DNA of 64,000 nucleotides from Dyella sp. S184 (GCF_009766065.1 NZ_LMUE01000009.1:666282-730281); one strand, 5' to 3'; positions 26,801-36,289 are shown, numbered from the stretch's first letter. The notes: generated by a model not told the origin, from the letters alone. Numbers and translations: made by a program.

Positions 26801-28008
26801 CCCGGATGCCCCGTGGCATCCCGGGTGACCAGCAACGGTTGGTCGTTCTCCGAGGCACGCTGCATTTGCCATGGTGCTGCCACGTCGAGCCGCTGCTGGT
26901 GACGCAACTTGCCGGTGAGGTGATCGGCGATGCTGAAATCGCGCCCATCGAAATCCAGCCACATCTCGCGCTGCAGGTGCAGCGCGTCACCCTGGCCACC
27001 CTCGTTGCCACGATTGCCCTTCTCCACGCTCAGACCGCTGGCCCCGTCCAGTACATAGGCCGGCAGCTTGCTCCAGTCGTCCGGCACACCGGCCTGATCG
27101 GCATCGATGGCATTGCCATCGACCCGTGTGCTGCGCAGCGCGTTGTCGTCGGCATAGCTCCAGATCTCCTGCTTCGGCCATGGCAATGGCGGCAGCGCCA
27201 CGCTGATCTTTGCCAGCGGCGCGACGCTGCGCGCGACCAGCGTCAGCGTCGACTGGCCCGGCCGCAACTGCACGCGCAGGCGGCCATCCTTTTCCAGCCG
27301 CGCCGGCAGATCGCCGCTGAGGGCAGTCGCCACGAAACCGTCCGGCAGCGCAGGTCCCAACACTTGCTCGCGCGCCGTGCCGGTGACATTGAATTGAAGT
27401 TGCGTTTCCAGCGTGGCCGGCAGGCCATCGGTGAGGCGGCGATACACGCGAAGCGAAAGCGCATCGGCAGCGCGTTGTGCATTGGCCGCTTCGCCCAGCG
27501 TGAGCAATTCGTCCTCACGCTCGATCCGGGTGACGGCGGCGCCGTCGACAGTCAGTGTGACCAGGCCGATCGCAGCCGGGACATGCAGGTTGGCCGGGCG
27601 CGACGCCCATGGCAGCGTGCCTTTCACCTGGTAGTCGCCGGGCTCCAGTCGCAGCATCGGCACGTTTTCATGCTCCAGCACGATGGCCGGCTGGTTACCC
27701 AGCGTCACCTGCTGCGGCCAATGGACGTTGTCGCCCGGCAACGCCACCCAGCTTGGCGCATCCACATGCACGTCCAGGCTGAAGCGCCCGCCATCCTTGT
27801 CGGCATCCAGTGTCAATCGTCCCGGCCACGCGCACTGATAGCTGCCATCTCCCGGTGGCTGGTTGGCAAGAAACGGACAGCCATGCTGCGGCACATCGTG
27901 CAACACCCAGGCCTGCCAGTCGCGCAATGGCGACGGTACGTCCTGTGCCAGCAAGGGCGCGGCAAATAGCAGCCATAGACCCAGCAACCCCAACGATCGA
28001 CGAAGCAT
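23878..28008 (-). CDS. Large inner-membrane protein with repeated extracytoplasmic beta domains, unknown
   Basis: A 1376-aa protein; ATG 28008 has AGGGAG upstream and a signal peptide (about residues 1-22, ending L-L-A-Q). A long periplasmic beta region is followed by a cluster of helices around residues 525-620. Two more helices lie around 760-830, then a second long beta region with a P-L-L-P-G-E-H motif seen twice. The C-terminal third has about six helices. A segment [11 protein letters not shown] near residue 680 resembles the TonB box of outer-membrane receptors. The family is not recognised; a cell-envelope role is likely from topology. It is the first gene of a pair with prmC. Confidence 0.8.
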   Translation of the reverse strand: MLRRSLGLLGLWLLFAAPLLAQDVPSPLRDWQAWVLHDVPQHGCPFLANQPPGDGSYQCAWPGRLTLDADKDGGRFSLDVHVDAPSWVALPGDNVHWPQQVTLGNQPAIVLEHENVPMLRLEPGDYQVKGTLPWASRPANLHVPAAIGLVTLTVDGAAVTRIEREDELLTLGEAANAQRAADALSLRVYRRLTDGLPATLETQLQFNVTGTAREQVLGPALPDGFVATALSGDLPARLEKDGRLRVQLRPGQSTLTLVARSVAPLAKISVALPPLPWPKQEIWSYADDNALRSTRVDGNAIDADQAGVPDDWSKLPAYVLDGASGLSVEKGNRGNEGGQGDALHLQREMWLDFDGRDFSIADHLTGKLRHQQRLDVAAPWQMQRASENDQPLLVTRDATGHPGVEVRDRTIDVSAGLNLPAHAGAVPSSGWQVPLENIDATLHLPHGYRLLGAIGADRSADSWAAQWSLLDLFVVALIALLAGRLLGWPWAMLAAGYLVLAQHEDMAPLWTVAISLALALLLRALPEGRLRLCARYGAIGMFVLAALWALPFTAAQLQYALHPQLEESMVPRMVSAAYVPQTQDATEDEKSVNQPSPKIVQAVPPPPPMAGLVTLNEAAAPAQAGAARSGNLQTIVVTGSLISIQDLVGNDQDTHTVIQAGAGTPRWNEGNNYRLGWSGPVTLQQTTRLVIAPAWLVRIMRVLMIGLLAALLGRLVMNLLLPLRGRWTPSRGAGVVGAVLLAMVLLPTGSRAQAMPDQQLLNQLRSRLTEAPKCSPQCAEVAQAQLQVNGAMLDLELEAHAGTSVALPLPTPDDALPLADVSLDGHANPALLRDGDQLLLRVDRGVHRISLHYRLDDVESAAVHFALAPQHIAFVGPGWLLEGIDDGRVLGDSITLRRVQTAADGKSLPTTQSFPPYVRLTRKIGLGLDWFVSNQVERIAPQDGGFSISLPLLPGEHPKGEGVLVRDGRINITFKAGESVVSWESQLDRSAGITMHAPPLGERAEVWELGAAPMWHVDAKGVPTSDSDVDLRFDPLPGESLQLAITRPVAIAGDSLAIDSVQLASSTGERASELVLNVHARSTRGGEHAIDLPPGSELLDAKRDNESINLAIRDGKLSLPLLPGEHDYSLRLREPQGVAARVRVPSLDLHAPVANIDLTLQLPQDRWVLWTWGPTDGPAVLYWSQLLVLLIASWLLAGYAPTPLRFSHWLLLGLGFSAFAWSAYALVVLWLILLGLRARMRTPELMGGTQFNLLQFGLAALTVLSLVVLIGAVPQGLLGLPDMHVAGNGSTASSLRWFADRSSGALPEAGVFSVPLWVYKVAMLAWALWLANALIGWLRWAFDAWTRGGYWRKPEARPSVMPPQLPPSSMEPVQDA

Positions 28009-28211
28009 GCGTTTCTCCCTGTGTGCCCGCGGGGCCGGCACAGTGTAAGTGGTACGCGGCAGGCACACAGCAGCAACTGCATCCTGAAGGAGTCGTTGCT
28101 CGTATCTGCACGCATGCCACCTCAACCTCTGATGAAACGCGGCCCGCTGCGCAACGGGGTTAACCGGCCAGCCACCTCGGTCAAACCCATGGACCAGCCA
28201 AAGGAAACCGG

Positions 28212-28376
28212 ATGCCGGCCAGTACACCCAGCGCAACCTACAACGCGATTCGTCGAGGCCTTCTTGCAACGGCGCTGATGCTGCTCGGTGACGCCCTGCT
28301 CACCGGCTGCCAGGCCGTGCTTTTCAGCGGCATCAACGCACCTCAGCCATGCGCAGCCACCACGCTTTGGCGGTGA
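28212..28376 (+). pseudogene. Lipoprotein N-terminal fragment, decayed paralogue of the 30454 hydrolase
   Basis: A 54-codon frame with a good ribosome binding site (AAGGAAA). It reads a basic start, a hydrophobic helix and the lipobox context LLTGCQAVLFSGINA. The intact alpha/beta hydrolase at 30454 has LLMGCQAVLFGSLNA at the same place. After that the frame shifts and stops, so the hydrolase body is lost. A short expressed lipoprotein cannot be excluded. Confidence 0.6.
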
Positions 28377-28456
28377 TGTGAAAGGCGGGACAGCGAAAAC
28401 AACATGGCAGCATTCATCGACGGAGAGTCGACACTGTGAAGCGAACCCGCCATGCG

Positions 28457-30133
28457 TCAGCCCGCTTCCGGATGCAGATAGTGATGCACCGCCTGGATCA
28501 CCACGGAACCCTCGCCAACCCCCGAGGCCACGCGCTTGACCGACCCGGCGCGGACGTCGCCCACCGCGAAGATGCCGGGCTTGGTAGTCGCAAACGGTGA
28601 ATCCAGCAGATGACCTTCCTCGCAACGGCCGGTCATCACAAAGCCCTTGGCATCGAGTGCCAGGCAATCCTTCAGCCATTCGGTGTTGGGTTCGGCACCG
28701 ATCATCACGAACATATTGCCCACCGGTCGCGTCGTCAGCTCACCGCTATTGCGATGTCGCCAGGTGACGCGCTGCAGTCGCCCCTCGCCTTCCAGGTTCA
28801 CGATTTCACTGCACGCATGCAGGGTAATCGTCGACGACTGCGCAATGCGCTGGACAAGATAGTCGGACATGGTTGCCGCCAACCCGTTCGCACGCACCAG
28901 CACGTGCACGTGCCCCGCGATGCGCGACAGGAACACCGCCGCCTGTCCGGCGGAGTTGCCGCCACCGACCACCACCACTTCCTCGTTGACACACAGCTGG
29001 CCTTCTATCGCGGTGGCGGCGTAGTGGATACCTGCGCCCTCGAAGTCGGTGTAGCCAGGCACATCGAGTTTTCGATAGCGCGCGCCGGTGGCAACAATCA
29101 CCACGCGCGCCTGCAGCGACTGCCCATCGTCCAGTTGCAACTGATAGGGCTGTACCGAACAGTCGATGCCCACCGCATGGCGCGAGATGGCCAAACGCGC
29201 GCCGAATTTCTGCGCCTGGGCCTGCGCGCGTCCCGCCAACGCCTGCCCCGAAATGCCCGTGGGAAAGCCCAGGTAGTTCTCGATCTTCGACGACGTACCA
29301 GCCTGCCCGCCCGGTGCAAGACCTTCCACCACGATGGTGGACAGCCCTTCCGATGCCGCGTAGACGGCGGCCGCCAACCCCGCCGGCCCCGCACCCATCA
29401 CGGCCACGTCGTAGACGGTATTCGGATCGATGATTTCCGTCAGGCCCAGCTCATCGGCCAGTTCCGACGTGCTGGGGTTTTGCAGGAAACAATGCTCGGG
29501 ACAGATCACCACCGGCAACTGATCATGACGCAACTGGAAGCAGGCAATGAAACCGCTCGCGTCCGGATCCACCTCGGTATCGATCAACCGATGCGGGTAA
29601 CCATTGCGTACCAGGAAGCGCTCAAGCCGCAGGGTATCGGCGCTGTGTCCCGGTCCCACCAGCACCACGCCGCCGTAACCCAGGCGAATCAGGCCCACAC
29701 GGCGCAGGATGAAGGCCCGCATGATGATCTCGCTGATGTCCGACTCGGCGGCCACCATGCGGCGGAAGTTCTCCGGACGGACGCGCACCACGCGGCTGTC
29801 CACCGCTACGCGTGCCGAAGCCAGGATGCCGCGCTGGTTGAACAGGTTCATCTCGCCGCTGAACTGCCGTGCAGCGTGGATGGTGAAAACATTCGCCTGG
29901 CCGAACTTGTCGAGCTCGAAGATCTCGATCAGGCCCTCCAGCACGAGGAAGAAATCCGCGCCGCGCTGCCCGCGCTGGAAAAGCAGTGTGCCAGCCGGCA
30001 CGGCCTCTTCCTCACCATAAACAGCAATACGCTTCACCATATCCGGGCTCAGCCGAGGGAACATCTGCTCCCTGCGATGCATGGGATCGGTGGGGTCATA
30101 GACGACCTCGAGCGATGGCGACTGATCCGACAT
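28457..30133 (-). CDS. cNMP-binding domain fused to thioredoxin-reductase-like flavoprotein
   Basis: A 558-aa protein; ATG 30133 has GAGGTG upstream. Residues about 25-145 form a cyclic-nucleotide-binding fold (GEMNLFNQRG...). Residues about 150-240 are a short linker domain. Residues 245-558 are a TrxR-type FAD/NAD(P) oxidoreductase with VMGAGPAGLAAAVYAASEG and VVVVGGGNSAGQAAVF. The CxxC of true thioredoxin reductases is replaced here by HYAATAIEG, so it cannot reduce thioredoxin in the usual way. A signal-gated NAD(P)H flavoenzyme is likely. It is transcribed alone. Confidence 0.88.
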   Translation of the reverse strand: MSDQSPSLEVVYDPTDPMHRREQMFPRLSPDMVKRIAVYGEEEAVPAGTLLFQRGQRGADFFLVLEGLIEIFELDKFGQANVFTIHAARQFSGEMNLFNQRGILASARVAVDSRVVRVRPENFRRMVAAESDISEIIMRAFILRRVGLIRLGYGGVVLVGPGHSADTLRLERFLVRNGYPHRLIDTEVDPDASGFIACFQLRHDQLPVVICPEHCFLQNPSTSELADELGLTEIIDPNTVYDVAVMGAGPAGLAAAVYAASEGLSTIVVEGLAPGGQAGTSSKIENYLGFPTGISGQALAGRAQAQAQKFGARLAISRHAVGIDCSVQPYQLQLDDGQSLQARVVIVATGARYRKLDVPGYTDFEGAGIHYAATAIEGQLCVNEEVVVVGGGNSAGQAAVFLSRIAGHVHVLVRANGLAATMSDYLVQRIAQSSTITLHACSEIVNLEGEGRLQRVTWRHRNSGELTTRPVGNMFVMIGAEPNTEWLKDCLALDAKGFVMTGRCEEGHLLDSPFATTKPGIFAVGDVRAGSVKRVASGVGEGSVVIQAVHHYLHPEAG

Positions 30134-30453
30134 GCAAGACACCTCGTCATGGGTCCGCCCGGCGACATCGCCGGGCTCTTCCTGCGGTCATTGTTTGGCG
30201 GCAATACCTATGTAGCACCGTGCCGACAGGCCATCCTGCGCGCACATCGGTATCGGGGGCAAGTCGGCGTTGCGAAGGCAACATCGCCTAGGCAATCGAC
30301 TTGGCGAGACGTTCACGAGACCAGCGATGCGCCTGATCATCCTCCTTCAATAATTGACGGCAAACTGCATCCCTGAGCTGACCGGTTACGTATCTCCAGC
30401 ACTGCCGCCGCATCAACCGCTCCCACGTGGCACCACACGATTCAAGGCTGCCC
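30134..30453. other. Divergent intergenic region
   Basis: 320 bp between the cNMP/TrxR-like gene (-) and the lipoprotein hydrolase (+). It must hold both promoters. No repeat, hairpin with T-run or convincing small gene was seen. Confidence 0.35.
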
Positions 30454-31401
30454 ATGAGTCCAGTTTCCCAACGCCCGTCCGCAACCCCGCACCGTCGCCT
30501 GTTCGCCACTGCCGCGCTGCTGATCGGCAGCAGCCTGCTGATGGGCTGTCAGGCGGTGCTGTTTGGCAGTCTCAACGCCACCACCGGCAAGACCGACGTC
30601 GTCGTGCAACGCGATGTGGTGTTCGACCCGGCGTACCAGCTGGCGCTGGACGTCTATCGCTTGCCCGGTACAGCACGCGCGCCGGTGGTGCTGTTCTTCT
30701 ACGGTGGCAGCTGGAAGTCCGGCAAGCGGCAGTGGTATCGCTGGGCAGCCGAGGCATTGGCCAGACGTGGCGTGGTGGTGGTAATTCCCGATTACCGCAA
30801 GTGGCCGCAGGTTCGGCTGGACGGTTTCATGCAGGACGCCGCGCGTGCGGTGGCATGGACGCATGCGCACGCCGGCGACTACGGCGGCGATCCAGCCTCG
30901 TTGTTCGTGATGGGTCATTCGGCCGGCGCGCACATCGGCGCCCTGCTGGCCACCGATGCGCACTGGTTGAACGCAGTCGGCATGAAACCACGTGACCTCG
31001 CTGGCTTTATCGGACTAGCTGGCCCGTACGATTTCCTGCCATTGAAGGACCCCGATTTCATCGATATGTTCGGCAGCACCCATGAAACGCAACTGCGCTC
31101 GCAACCTGTGCATTACGTTAATGGCGACGAACCGCCAATGCTGCTGATGCAAGGCACCACCGACAAGATCGTCTGGCCGCGCAATGCCACGTCGCTGGCC
31201 GCGGCGCTGCGGCACGAAAACGAGCCGGTCGAACTGAAGCTGTATCCGGATATCGGCCACTTTGCCATTCTTTTCGCGATGTCTCGACCGCTCCGCAGCA
31301 AGGCACCCGTGCTGGACGACACCATAAATTTCATCCGGCAATATGCGCAACATGTACAACCCGAATCGGCCGCGTCGGCAGCAAGTGCGGTCGCCCACTG
31401 A
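30454..31401 (+). CDS. Lipoprotein alpha/beta hydrolase (esterase/lipase-like)
   Basis: A 315-aa protein. The N-terminus has a signal peptide and lipobox L-L-M-G-C, giving a lipidated Cys near residue 30. The hydrolase core has FFYGGSW (oxyanion hole, HGG-like), the nucleophile elbow GHSAGA, a late Asp in GTTDKIVW and the His in DIGHF. It thus resembles carboxylesterases of the Est/HSL type, anchored on the periplasmic side. Its stop codon abuts the stop of the convergent LysR gene. A decayed paralogue lies at 28212. Confidence 0.85.
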   Translation: MSPVSQRPSATPHRRLFATAALLIGSSLLMGCQAVLFGSLNATTGKTDVVVQRDVVFDPAYQLALDVYRLPGTARAPVVLFFYGGSWKSGKRQWYRWAAEALARRGVVVVIPDYRKWPQVRLDGFMQDAARAVAWTHAHAGDYGGDPASLFVMGHSAGAHIGALLATDAHWLNAVGMKPRDLAGFIGLAGPYDFLPLKDPDFIDMFGSTHETQLRSQPVHYVNGDEPPMLLMQGTTDKIVWPRNATSLAAALRHENEPVELKLYPDIGHFAILFAMSRPLRSKAPVLDDTINFIRQYAQHVQPESAASAASAVAH

Positions 31402-32331
31402 TCATCGCCGTCGCTGAGCAGGCGCAATCGCCGCGGTGATCGCCTCGATCACCCACTGCCGGAACCATACATGCGCGCGATCGGCGTCTTTCGATTCGTG
31501 CCAGTAGGCCAGGATAGGGAACGCCTTCAGCTTGATCGGCAACGGTTGCACGGTGATCGGCAGCAAGGTGGCCAGGTGCAATGCGTATGAGCGAGGCACC
31601 GTAAGCAACAGATGCGTGCCTGCGGCAATCTGGCAAGCCGAGAAATAGTGCTGGCAGACCAGCCTCACCTGTCGAAACATGCCGTCCTGGCCGAGCAGCG
31701 TGTCCAGCGCGTTGGCCTCTCCCAGCGGCGAGACAGCCACGTGCTGGGCGCCCAAGTAATCGTTGCGCCGCAGTTGCGATGCGAACGGGTGATCGGCACG
31801 CATCACTACTACCAGCGATTCATCAAGCAGGTGTCGACGGGAAATCCGTGAGCCAGCGCGCAGCGGGCGATCCACTACCAGGTCGACCGAACCCGCGGCC
31901 AGCTCGCGCTCCACCTCGTCCGCGGCGACGCGCCGGCTTACCACGCGCAGCTGCGGCGCGTCCCGCTCGATCCGCGCCAGCAGCGCCGGCAACGCGATCG
32001 ATTCAAGGATGTCACGGAAACCCACGGTGAACTGCAGGTCCAACTGCGCCGGATCGAAGCGCGGCTGCGCATGTGTGCTGGCATGCAGGCCTTTCAGATG
32101 CAGCTGCACCGCCGGCATCATCGTGCGCACCTTCTCGGTCGGCAGCAGCCGGTTGCCCTGGCGGACGAATAACGGGTCACCCAGCTGATCGCGCAGGCGC
32201 TGCAACGCATGCGTGACCGCCGGCTGGGTCAGGTGCAGCACGCGCGCGGCGGCGCTGACGCCGCCATGGCTGTAGATCGCGTCAAGCACGCGAAACAGGT
32301 TCAGGTCGATGCGGTTGTCGGTGCGATCCAT
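31402..32331 (-). CDS. LysR-family transcriptional regulator
   Basis: A 309-aa regulator with the N-terminal winged HTH (NLFRVLDAIYSHGGVSAAARVLHLTQPAVTHALQRLRDQLGDPLF), close to the NodD/SyrM-like group, and a two-lobed ligand-binding domain. It is divergent from the acyl-CoA dehydrogenase operon at 32472, with a 140-bp intergenic region. LysR proteins usually control the neighbouring divergent operon, so control of that operon is likely. The inducer is probably a pathway intermediate. Confidence 0.9.
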   Translation of the reverse strand: MDRTDNRIDLNLFRVLDAIYSHGGVSAAARVLHLTQPAVTHALQRLRDQLGDPLFVRQGNRLLPTEKVRTMMPAVQLHLKGLHASTHAQPRFDPAQLDLQFTVGFRDILESIALPALLARIERDAPQLRVVSRRVAADEVERELAAGSVDLVVDRPLRAGSRISRRHLLDESLVVVMRADHPFASQLRRNDYLGAQHVAVSPLGEANALDTLLGQDGMFRQVRLVCQHYFSACQIAAGTHLLLTVPRSYALHLATLLPITVQPLPIKLKAFPILAYWHESKDADRAHVWFRQWVIEAITAAIAPAQRRR

Positions 32332-32471
32332 GTCCTGCTCCCTACCGTATGCGTGCCGAAGGCATCGGCACCAAAGTCATCAGCGATGTTAATGGATAGT
32401 CATAAAGCATATTCATTTCACTAATTGTAGTGGCGAGGCGTAGGCTGGCTTGCTGGTCAGGAGAAACGCAC
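32332..32471. promoter_or_regulatory. Divergent promoter region of the LysR gene and acyl-CoA operon
   Basis: An AT-rich patch near 32389-32428 (GATAGTCATAAAGCATATTCATT) stands out from its GC-rich surroundings. It contains an ATA-N9-TAT type dyad in the range expected for a LysR T-N11-A box. AGGAGA before 32472 sets the GTG start of the operon. Confidence 0.45.
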
Positions 32472-33701
32472 GTGGACTTCGCCGCCTCAGAACGTACCCA
32501 GGCTCTTATCGAACGCCTCTCTACCTTCATGCGCGATGAGGTGGTTCCAGCCGAACGCGTCTACGCCGCGCAGTTGACTGGCAGCAGCGACCATCACCAG
32601 TGGCAGCAACCGGCCATGATGGAAACCTTGAAGGCGAAGGCGCGCGCCGCCGGACTGTGGAACCTGTTCCTGCCCGACGCCGGACATGGCGCGGGGCTCA
32701 GCCATGTGGAATACGCACCGCTGGCCGAGATCATGGGCCACTCCTTCATCGCGCCCGAAGTGTGCAATTGCAGCGCGCCCGACAGCGGCAACATGGAAGT
32801 GCTGCATCGCTACGGCACGCCGGAACAGCAGCAGCGCTGGCTGCAACCCTTGCTGGATGGCCGGATCCGCTCGGCCTTCGGCATGACCGAGCCGGACGTA
32901 GCCTCCTCCGACGCCACCAACATGCAGGCCACCGCGACTATCGAAGGCGACCACGTCGTGTTGAATGGCCGCAAGTGGTGGACCACCGGCGTCGGCCATC
33001 CGCATTGCCGCTTCGTGATCTTCATGGGGCTGAGCGACCCGCGCGCCGAACCGCACCGCCGCCACAGCATGGTGATCTGCCCACTCGACAGTCCGGGCGT
33101 CATCGTCGAGCGCATGCTGCCGGTGTTCCATCACTTCGACGAACCCAGCGGTCATGGCGAGTTGACCTTCACCGATGTTCGGTTGCCGATTGAGAACGTG
33201 ATCCTTGGCGCGGGCCGCGGCTTCGAGATCGCGCAGGGTCGACTGGGACCTGGACGCGTGCATCACTGCATGCGTGCGATCGGTGCGGCAGAACGCGCGC
33301 TAGCCCTGCTGTGTGCACGTGCCTGTTCACGCGTCGCGTTCGGCAAACCACTGTCCGAGCTCGGTGGCAATCCGGACATCATCGCCAACCTGCGCATGGC
33401 GATCGAGCAGGCGCGCCTGCTGACGCTGAAAACCGCCTGGACACTCGACATGCACGGCACCAAGGCCGCGCTCAGCCTGATCTCGCAGATCAAGGTGGTG
33501 GTGCCGGCGGTGGCCCAGCAGGCGGCCGATGCGGCAATCCAGATCCACGGCGGCGCCGGCCTGTCCGACGATTTTCCGCTGGCACAGTTGTACGCGTATG
33601 CGCGTGTTCTGCGACTGGCCGACGGCCCCGACGAAGTCCATCGCGGCGTGATCGCACGGCTGGAAATGAAAGCGCAAAGCGCACAGGAGCCGGCGCGATG
33701 A
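32472..33701 (+). CDS. Acyl-CoA dehydrogenase (ACAD11/LvaC-like)
   Basis: A 409-aa flavoenzyme. The start is GTG 32472, with AGGAGA eight bases before it. Conserved segments: FGMTEPDVASSDATN (FAD and substrate contacts), GRKWWTTG, and the C-terminal QIHGGAGLSDDFPLAQLYA. Together with the kinase gene that overlaps it (ATGA), it matches the domain pair fused in mammalian ACAD10/11 and split in the Pseudomonas LvaA/LvaC system. There the ACAD releases phosphate from a phosphorylated hydroxyacyl-CoA to give the enoyl-CoA. First gene of a six-gene operon. Confidence 0.9.
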   Translation: MDFAASERTQALIERLSTFMRDEVVPAERVYAAQLTGSSDHHQWQQPAMMETLKAKARAAGLWNLFLPDAGHGAGLSHVEYAPLAEIMGHSFIAPEVCNCSAPDSGNMEVLHRYGTPEQQQRWLQPLLDGRIRSAFGMTEPDVASSDATNMQATATIEGDHVVLNGRKWWTTGVGHPHCRFVIFMGLSDPRAEPHRRHSMVICPLDSPGVIVERMLPVFHHFDEPSGHGELTFTDVRLPIENVILGAGRGFEIAQGRLGPGRVHHCMRAIGAAERALALLCARACSRVAFGKPLSELGGNPDIIANLRMAIEQARLLTLKTAWTLDMHGTKAALSLISQIKVVVPAVAQQAADAAIQIHGGAGLSDDFPLAQLYAYARVLRLADGPDEVHRGVIARLEMKAQSAQEPAR

Positions 33702-34768
33702 GTACGCCGCTGGATCAACCGCGCGCGGTACGTGACGAGGATGCGCTCGATCTGTCGCGCGTCGATGCGTTCCTGAAGCAACATGTCGATGGTCTCGAAG
33801 GCACGCCGACGCTCGCGCAGTTTCCCGGCGGCGCCTCCAACCTCACCTATCTGATTGCCTACGGCGAACGCGAACTGGTGCTGCGCCGTCCGCCAGCCGG
33901 CGCCAAGGCGAAATCCGCGCACGACATGCTGCGCGAGGCGCAGGTGATGGCGGCGCTGAAACCGCACTACCCGTATGTGCCGGCGATCCTCGCCAGCTGC
34001 AACGACAGCTCGGTGATCGGCCATGACTTCTACGTGATGCAACGGCTGCGCGGCAGCATCCTGCGTCGCGAACTGCCGTCCGAGCTGGGTCTCGATGCGG
34101 ACGGCGTGCGCCAACTCTGCCTGGGCTTCATCGACCGGCTGATCGAACTGCATCAGGTGGATGCCTCGCTGCCCGAACTGCAGCATATCGGCAAGGGCGG
34201 CGGCTATATCACACGACAAGTCGCCGGCTGGAGCGATCGCTGGCAAAAAGCGGCCACCGAGGATACCGATGCCTGCGCCGATGTCGTGGCATGGCTCGCG
34301 GCGAAGCAACCGGCGCGCGACAACGCCAGCTGCGTGATCCACAACGATTACCGCTTCGACAACGTGGTGCTCGACCGCGACCACCCGCTCGACATCATCG
34401 GCGTGCTGGACTGGGAGATGGCGACCATCGGCGATCCACTGATGGACCTGGGTGGCTCGCTGGCGTACTGGGTGCAGGCCGACGACGATGCCACGTTCCA
34501 GTCATTCCGGCGCCAGCCCACGCACGTACCCGGCATGCTGACGCGCCGCGAGGTGATCGATTACTACGGCCAGCGCAGCGGCTTGCATGTGGACAACTTC
34601 GATTTCTACGAAGTGTTCGGACTGTTCCGCTTGATGGTGATCATTCAGCAGATCTACCTTCGTTTCGCGCTGGGCCAGACCAGCAACCCGCAGTTCGCCG
34701 GCTTCGGCCAGGCCGCCCGTTACATGGGCGGTCGCTGCCGCCGCATCATCGGTCGTTCCACGCTGTGA
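33698..34768 (+). CDS. APH-family phosphotransferase (LvaA/ACAD11 kinase-like)
   Basis: A 356-aa kinase whose ATG overlaps the stop of the dehydrogenase. Kinase-like features: FPGGASNLTYLI (P-loop-like), ELVLRRPP with the ATP-binding Lys/Arg region, catalytic VIHNDYRFDNVVL (HxDxxxxN) and DWEMATIGDPLMDLG (metal-binding DxE/D). This clade phosphorylates the hydroxyl of 4-hydroxyacyl-CoAs rather than aminoglycosides. Resistance is therefore not the expected role. Confidence 0.9.
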   Translation: MSTPLDQPRAVRDEDALDLSRVDAFLKQHVDGLEGTPTLAQFPGGASNLTYLIAYGERELVLRRPPAGAKAKSAHDMLREAQVMAALKPHYPYVPAILASCNDSSVIGHDFYVMQRLRGSILRRELPSELGLDADGVRQLCLGFIDRLIELHQVDASLPELQHIGKGGGYITRQVAGWSDRWQKAATEDTDACADVVAWLAAKQPARDNASCVIHNDYRFDNVVLDRDHPLDIIGVLDWEMATIGDPLMDLGGSLAYWVQADDDATFQSFRRQPTHVPGMLTRREVIDYYGQRSGLHVDNFDFYEVFGLFRLMVIIQQIYLRFALGQTSNPQFAGFGQAARYMGGRCRRIIGRSTL

Positions 34769-35460
34769 GCGCGTGTAGCCTGCTGCTGATACGTCATGGT
34801 CAGGCCAGCTTCGGCGAGGACGACTACGATCGACTGTCACCGCTTGGCGAAGAACAATCACGTCGACTGGGTGTCTGGCTGGGAGCCAGTGGATCGACCC
34901 CGGACCTGATCGCGATCGGGCCGCGCGAACGGCATCGACGCACGGCCGAACTCTGTCTCGAAGCCGCTGGCATCGATCGTGAGCCACTGACGCTGGATGG
35001 CCTGGACGAAGTCGACCATCACGAACTGCTTGCGCGACATCGCCCCGACCTGAGCGGACCCGGTGCACTGCGCGCGGAGTTGAAGCAGGCGCTCGATCCA
35101 CACCGCGCATTTCAGCGCCTGTTCGCCGATGCCGTCGCTCGCTGGGTCGACGGCGCGCACGACACCGAGTACCAGCTCACCTGGCCGAGCTTTCGCAGCA
35201 ACGTGTTGCAAGCACTACAGACACTGACCGCGCATCCGGCGCGCACGATCTGGGCGTTCACTTCGGGCGGCCCGATTGCCGTACTCACCAATACACTGAC
35301 CGAAGCACCGCTGGCACAGACCTTCAAGCTGAGCTGGCCGCTGGTTAACACCGGCCTCACGCGACTGCGACTCGGCCAACGTGGCGCGACGCTGATTACC
35401 TACAACGCGTGGCCGCATCTGGAACACGCGAACGACCATCACCTCGTCACGCTGCGCTGA
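34765..35460 (+). CDS. Histidine phosphatase family protein
   Basis: A 231-aa protein starting with GTG that overlaps the kinase stop (GTGA), so it is translationally coupled. The catalytic RHG motif is in LLLIRHGQASFGEDDYD. A second arginine (GPRERHRRTAE), a Glu region and the distal His-containing segment (WAFTSGGPIAV; Ser replaces the usual His) complete the phosphoglycerate-mutase fold. In the operon it might remove a phosphate from a dead-end product. The replacement of the second His with Ser is notable and could lower activity. Confidence 0.85.
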   Translation: MSACSLLLIRHGQASFGEDDYDRLSPLGEEQSRRLGVWLGASGSTPDLIAIGPRERHRRTAELCLEAAGIDREPLTLDGLDEVDHHELLARHRPDLSGPGALRAELKQALDPHRAFQRLFADAVARWVDGAHDTEYQLTWPSFRSNVLQALQTLTAHPARTIWAFTSGGPIAVLTNTLTEAPLAQTFKLSWPLVNTGLTRLRLGQRGATLITYNAWPHLEHANDHHLVTLR

Positions 35461-35491
35461 TTTCCTCCCACTTTCGCCAAGAGGCCTCGCC

Positions 35492-36262
35492 ATGAGCACC
35501 ACACCGACCTTCGATCTCAAGGGCAAGATCGCCATCGTCACCGGCGCCAGCCGCGGCATCGGTGCGGAGATCGCCAAGCTGCTGGCTGCGCACGGCGCAC
35601 ACGCCATCGTCTCCAGCCGGCGCGAGGCCGACTGCCAGCTGGTGGTCGACGAGATCGTGGCGGCCGGCGGCTCGGCCGAAGCGTTCGCCTGCCATATCGG
35701 CGAGCTAGAGCAGATCGAGACGCTGTTCGCGCACGTGACGCAACGCCACGGCCGGCTCGACATCCTGGTCAACAACGCGGCCACCAATCCCTACTTCGGC
35801 AGCATCCTCGATACCGATCCGGGCATCTTCCAGAAAACCGTCGACGTGAACATCCGTGGCTATTTCTACATGTCCACGCATGGCGCGAAGCTGATGGCGG
35901 CCAATGACGGTGGCGCGATCGTCAACGTGGCCTCGGTCAACGGCGTGGTGCCGGGCTTCCAGCAGGGCATCTACTCGATCACCAAGGCGGCGGTGATCTC
36001 GATGACCAAGGCATTCGCGGTGGAATGCGCGGCATCTGGCGTGCGCTGCAACGCACTGCTGCCGGGACTCACCGACACCAAGTTCGCCTCGGTGCTGGTG
36101 AATACGCCGGCGATCCTCAAGCAGGCGCTGGCGCATGTACCGATGCGTCGTGTGGCACAGCCGTCAGAGATAGCCGGCGCTGCACTCTATCTAGCCTCCG
36201 ACGCGTCGTCGTACACCACCGGCGCGGTGCTGAACGTCGATGGCGGCTATCTCTGTGTCTGA
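35492..36262 (+). CDS. SDR family oxidoreductase
   Basis: A 256-aa classical short-chain dehydrogenase. TGASRGIGAEIA binds the cofactor, NNAATNPYFG is the structural NNAG-type motif, the Ser is in VASVNG and the catalytic pair is YSITK. It belongs to the group often called DHRS4-like or 3-oxoacyl reductases. As second-half gene of the operon it probably interconverts a keto- and hydroxyacyl intermediate, comparable to LvaD. Confidence 0.88.
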   Translation: MSTTPTFDLKGKIAIVTGASRGIGAEIAKLLAAHGAHAIVSSRREADCQLVVDEIVAAGGSAEAFACHIGELEQIETLFAHVTQRHGRLDILVNNAATNPYFGSILDTDPGIFQKTVDVNIRGYFYMSTHGAKLMAANDGGAIVNVASVNGVVPGFQQGIYSITKAAVISMTKAFAVECAASGVRCNALLPGLTDTKFASVLVNTPAILKQALAHVPMRRVAQPSEIAGAALYLASDASSYTTGAVLNVDGGYLCV

Positions 36263-36289
36263 TCCGATCAACCTCGCCAGGAACACGCC

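Noticed and set aside
28122-28679. 185-codon - strand frame between the membrane protein and flavoprotein genes
   Set aside because: Overlaps the flavoprotein gene in another frame and lacks a domain. The + strand lipoprotein fragment is better supported.
33698-34768. Aminoglycoside resistance kinase
   Set aside because: APH fold, but operon context (ACAD, SDRs) and fold subtype match hydroxyacyl-CoA kinases rather than antibiotic modification.
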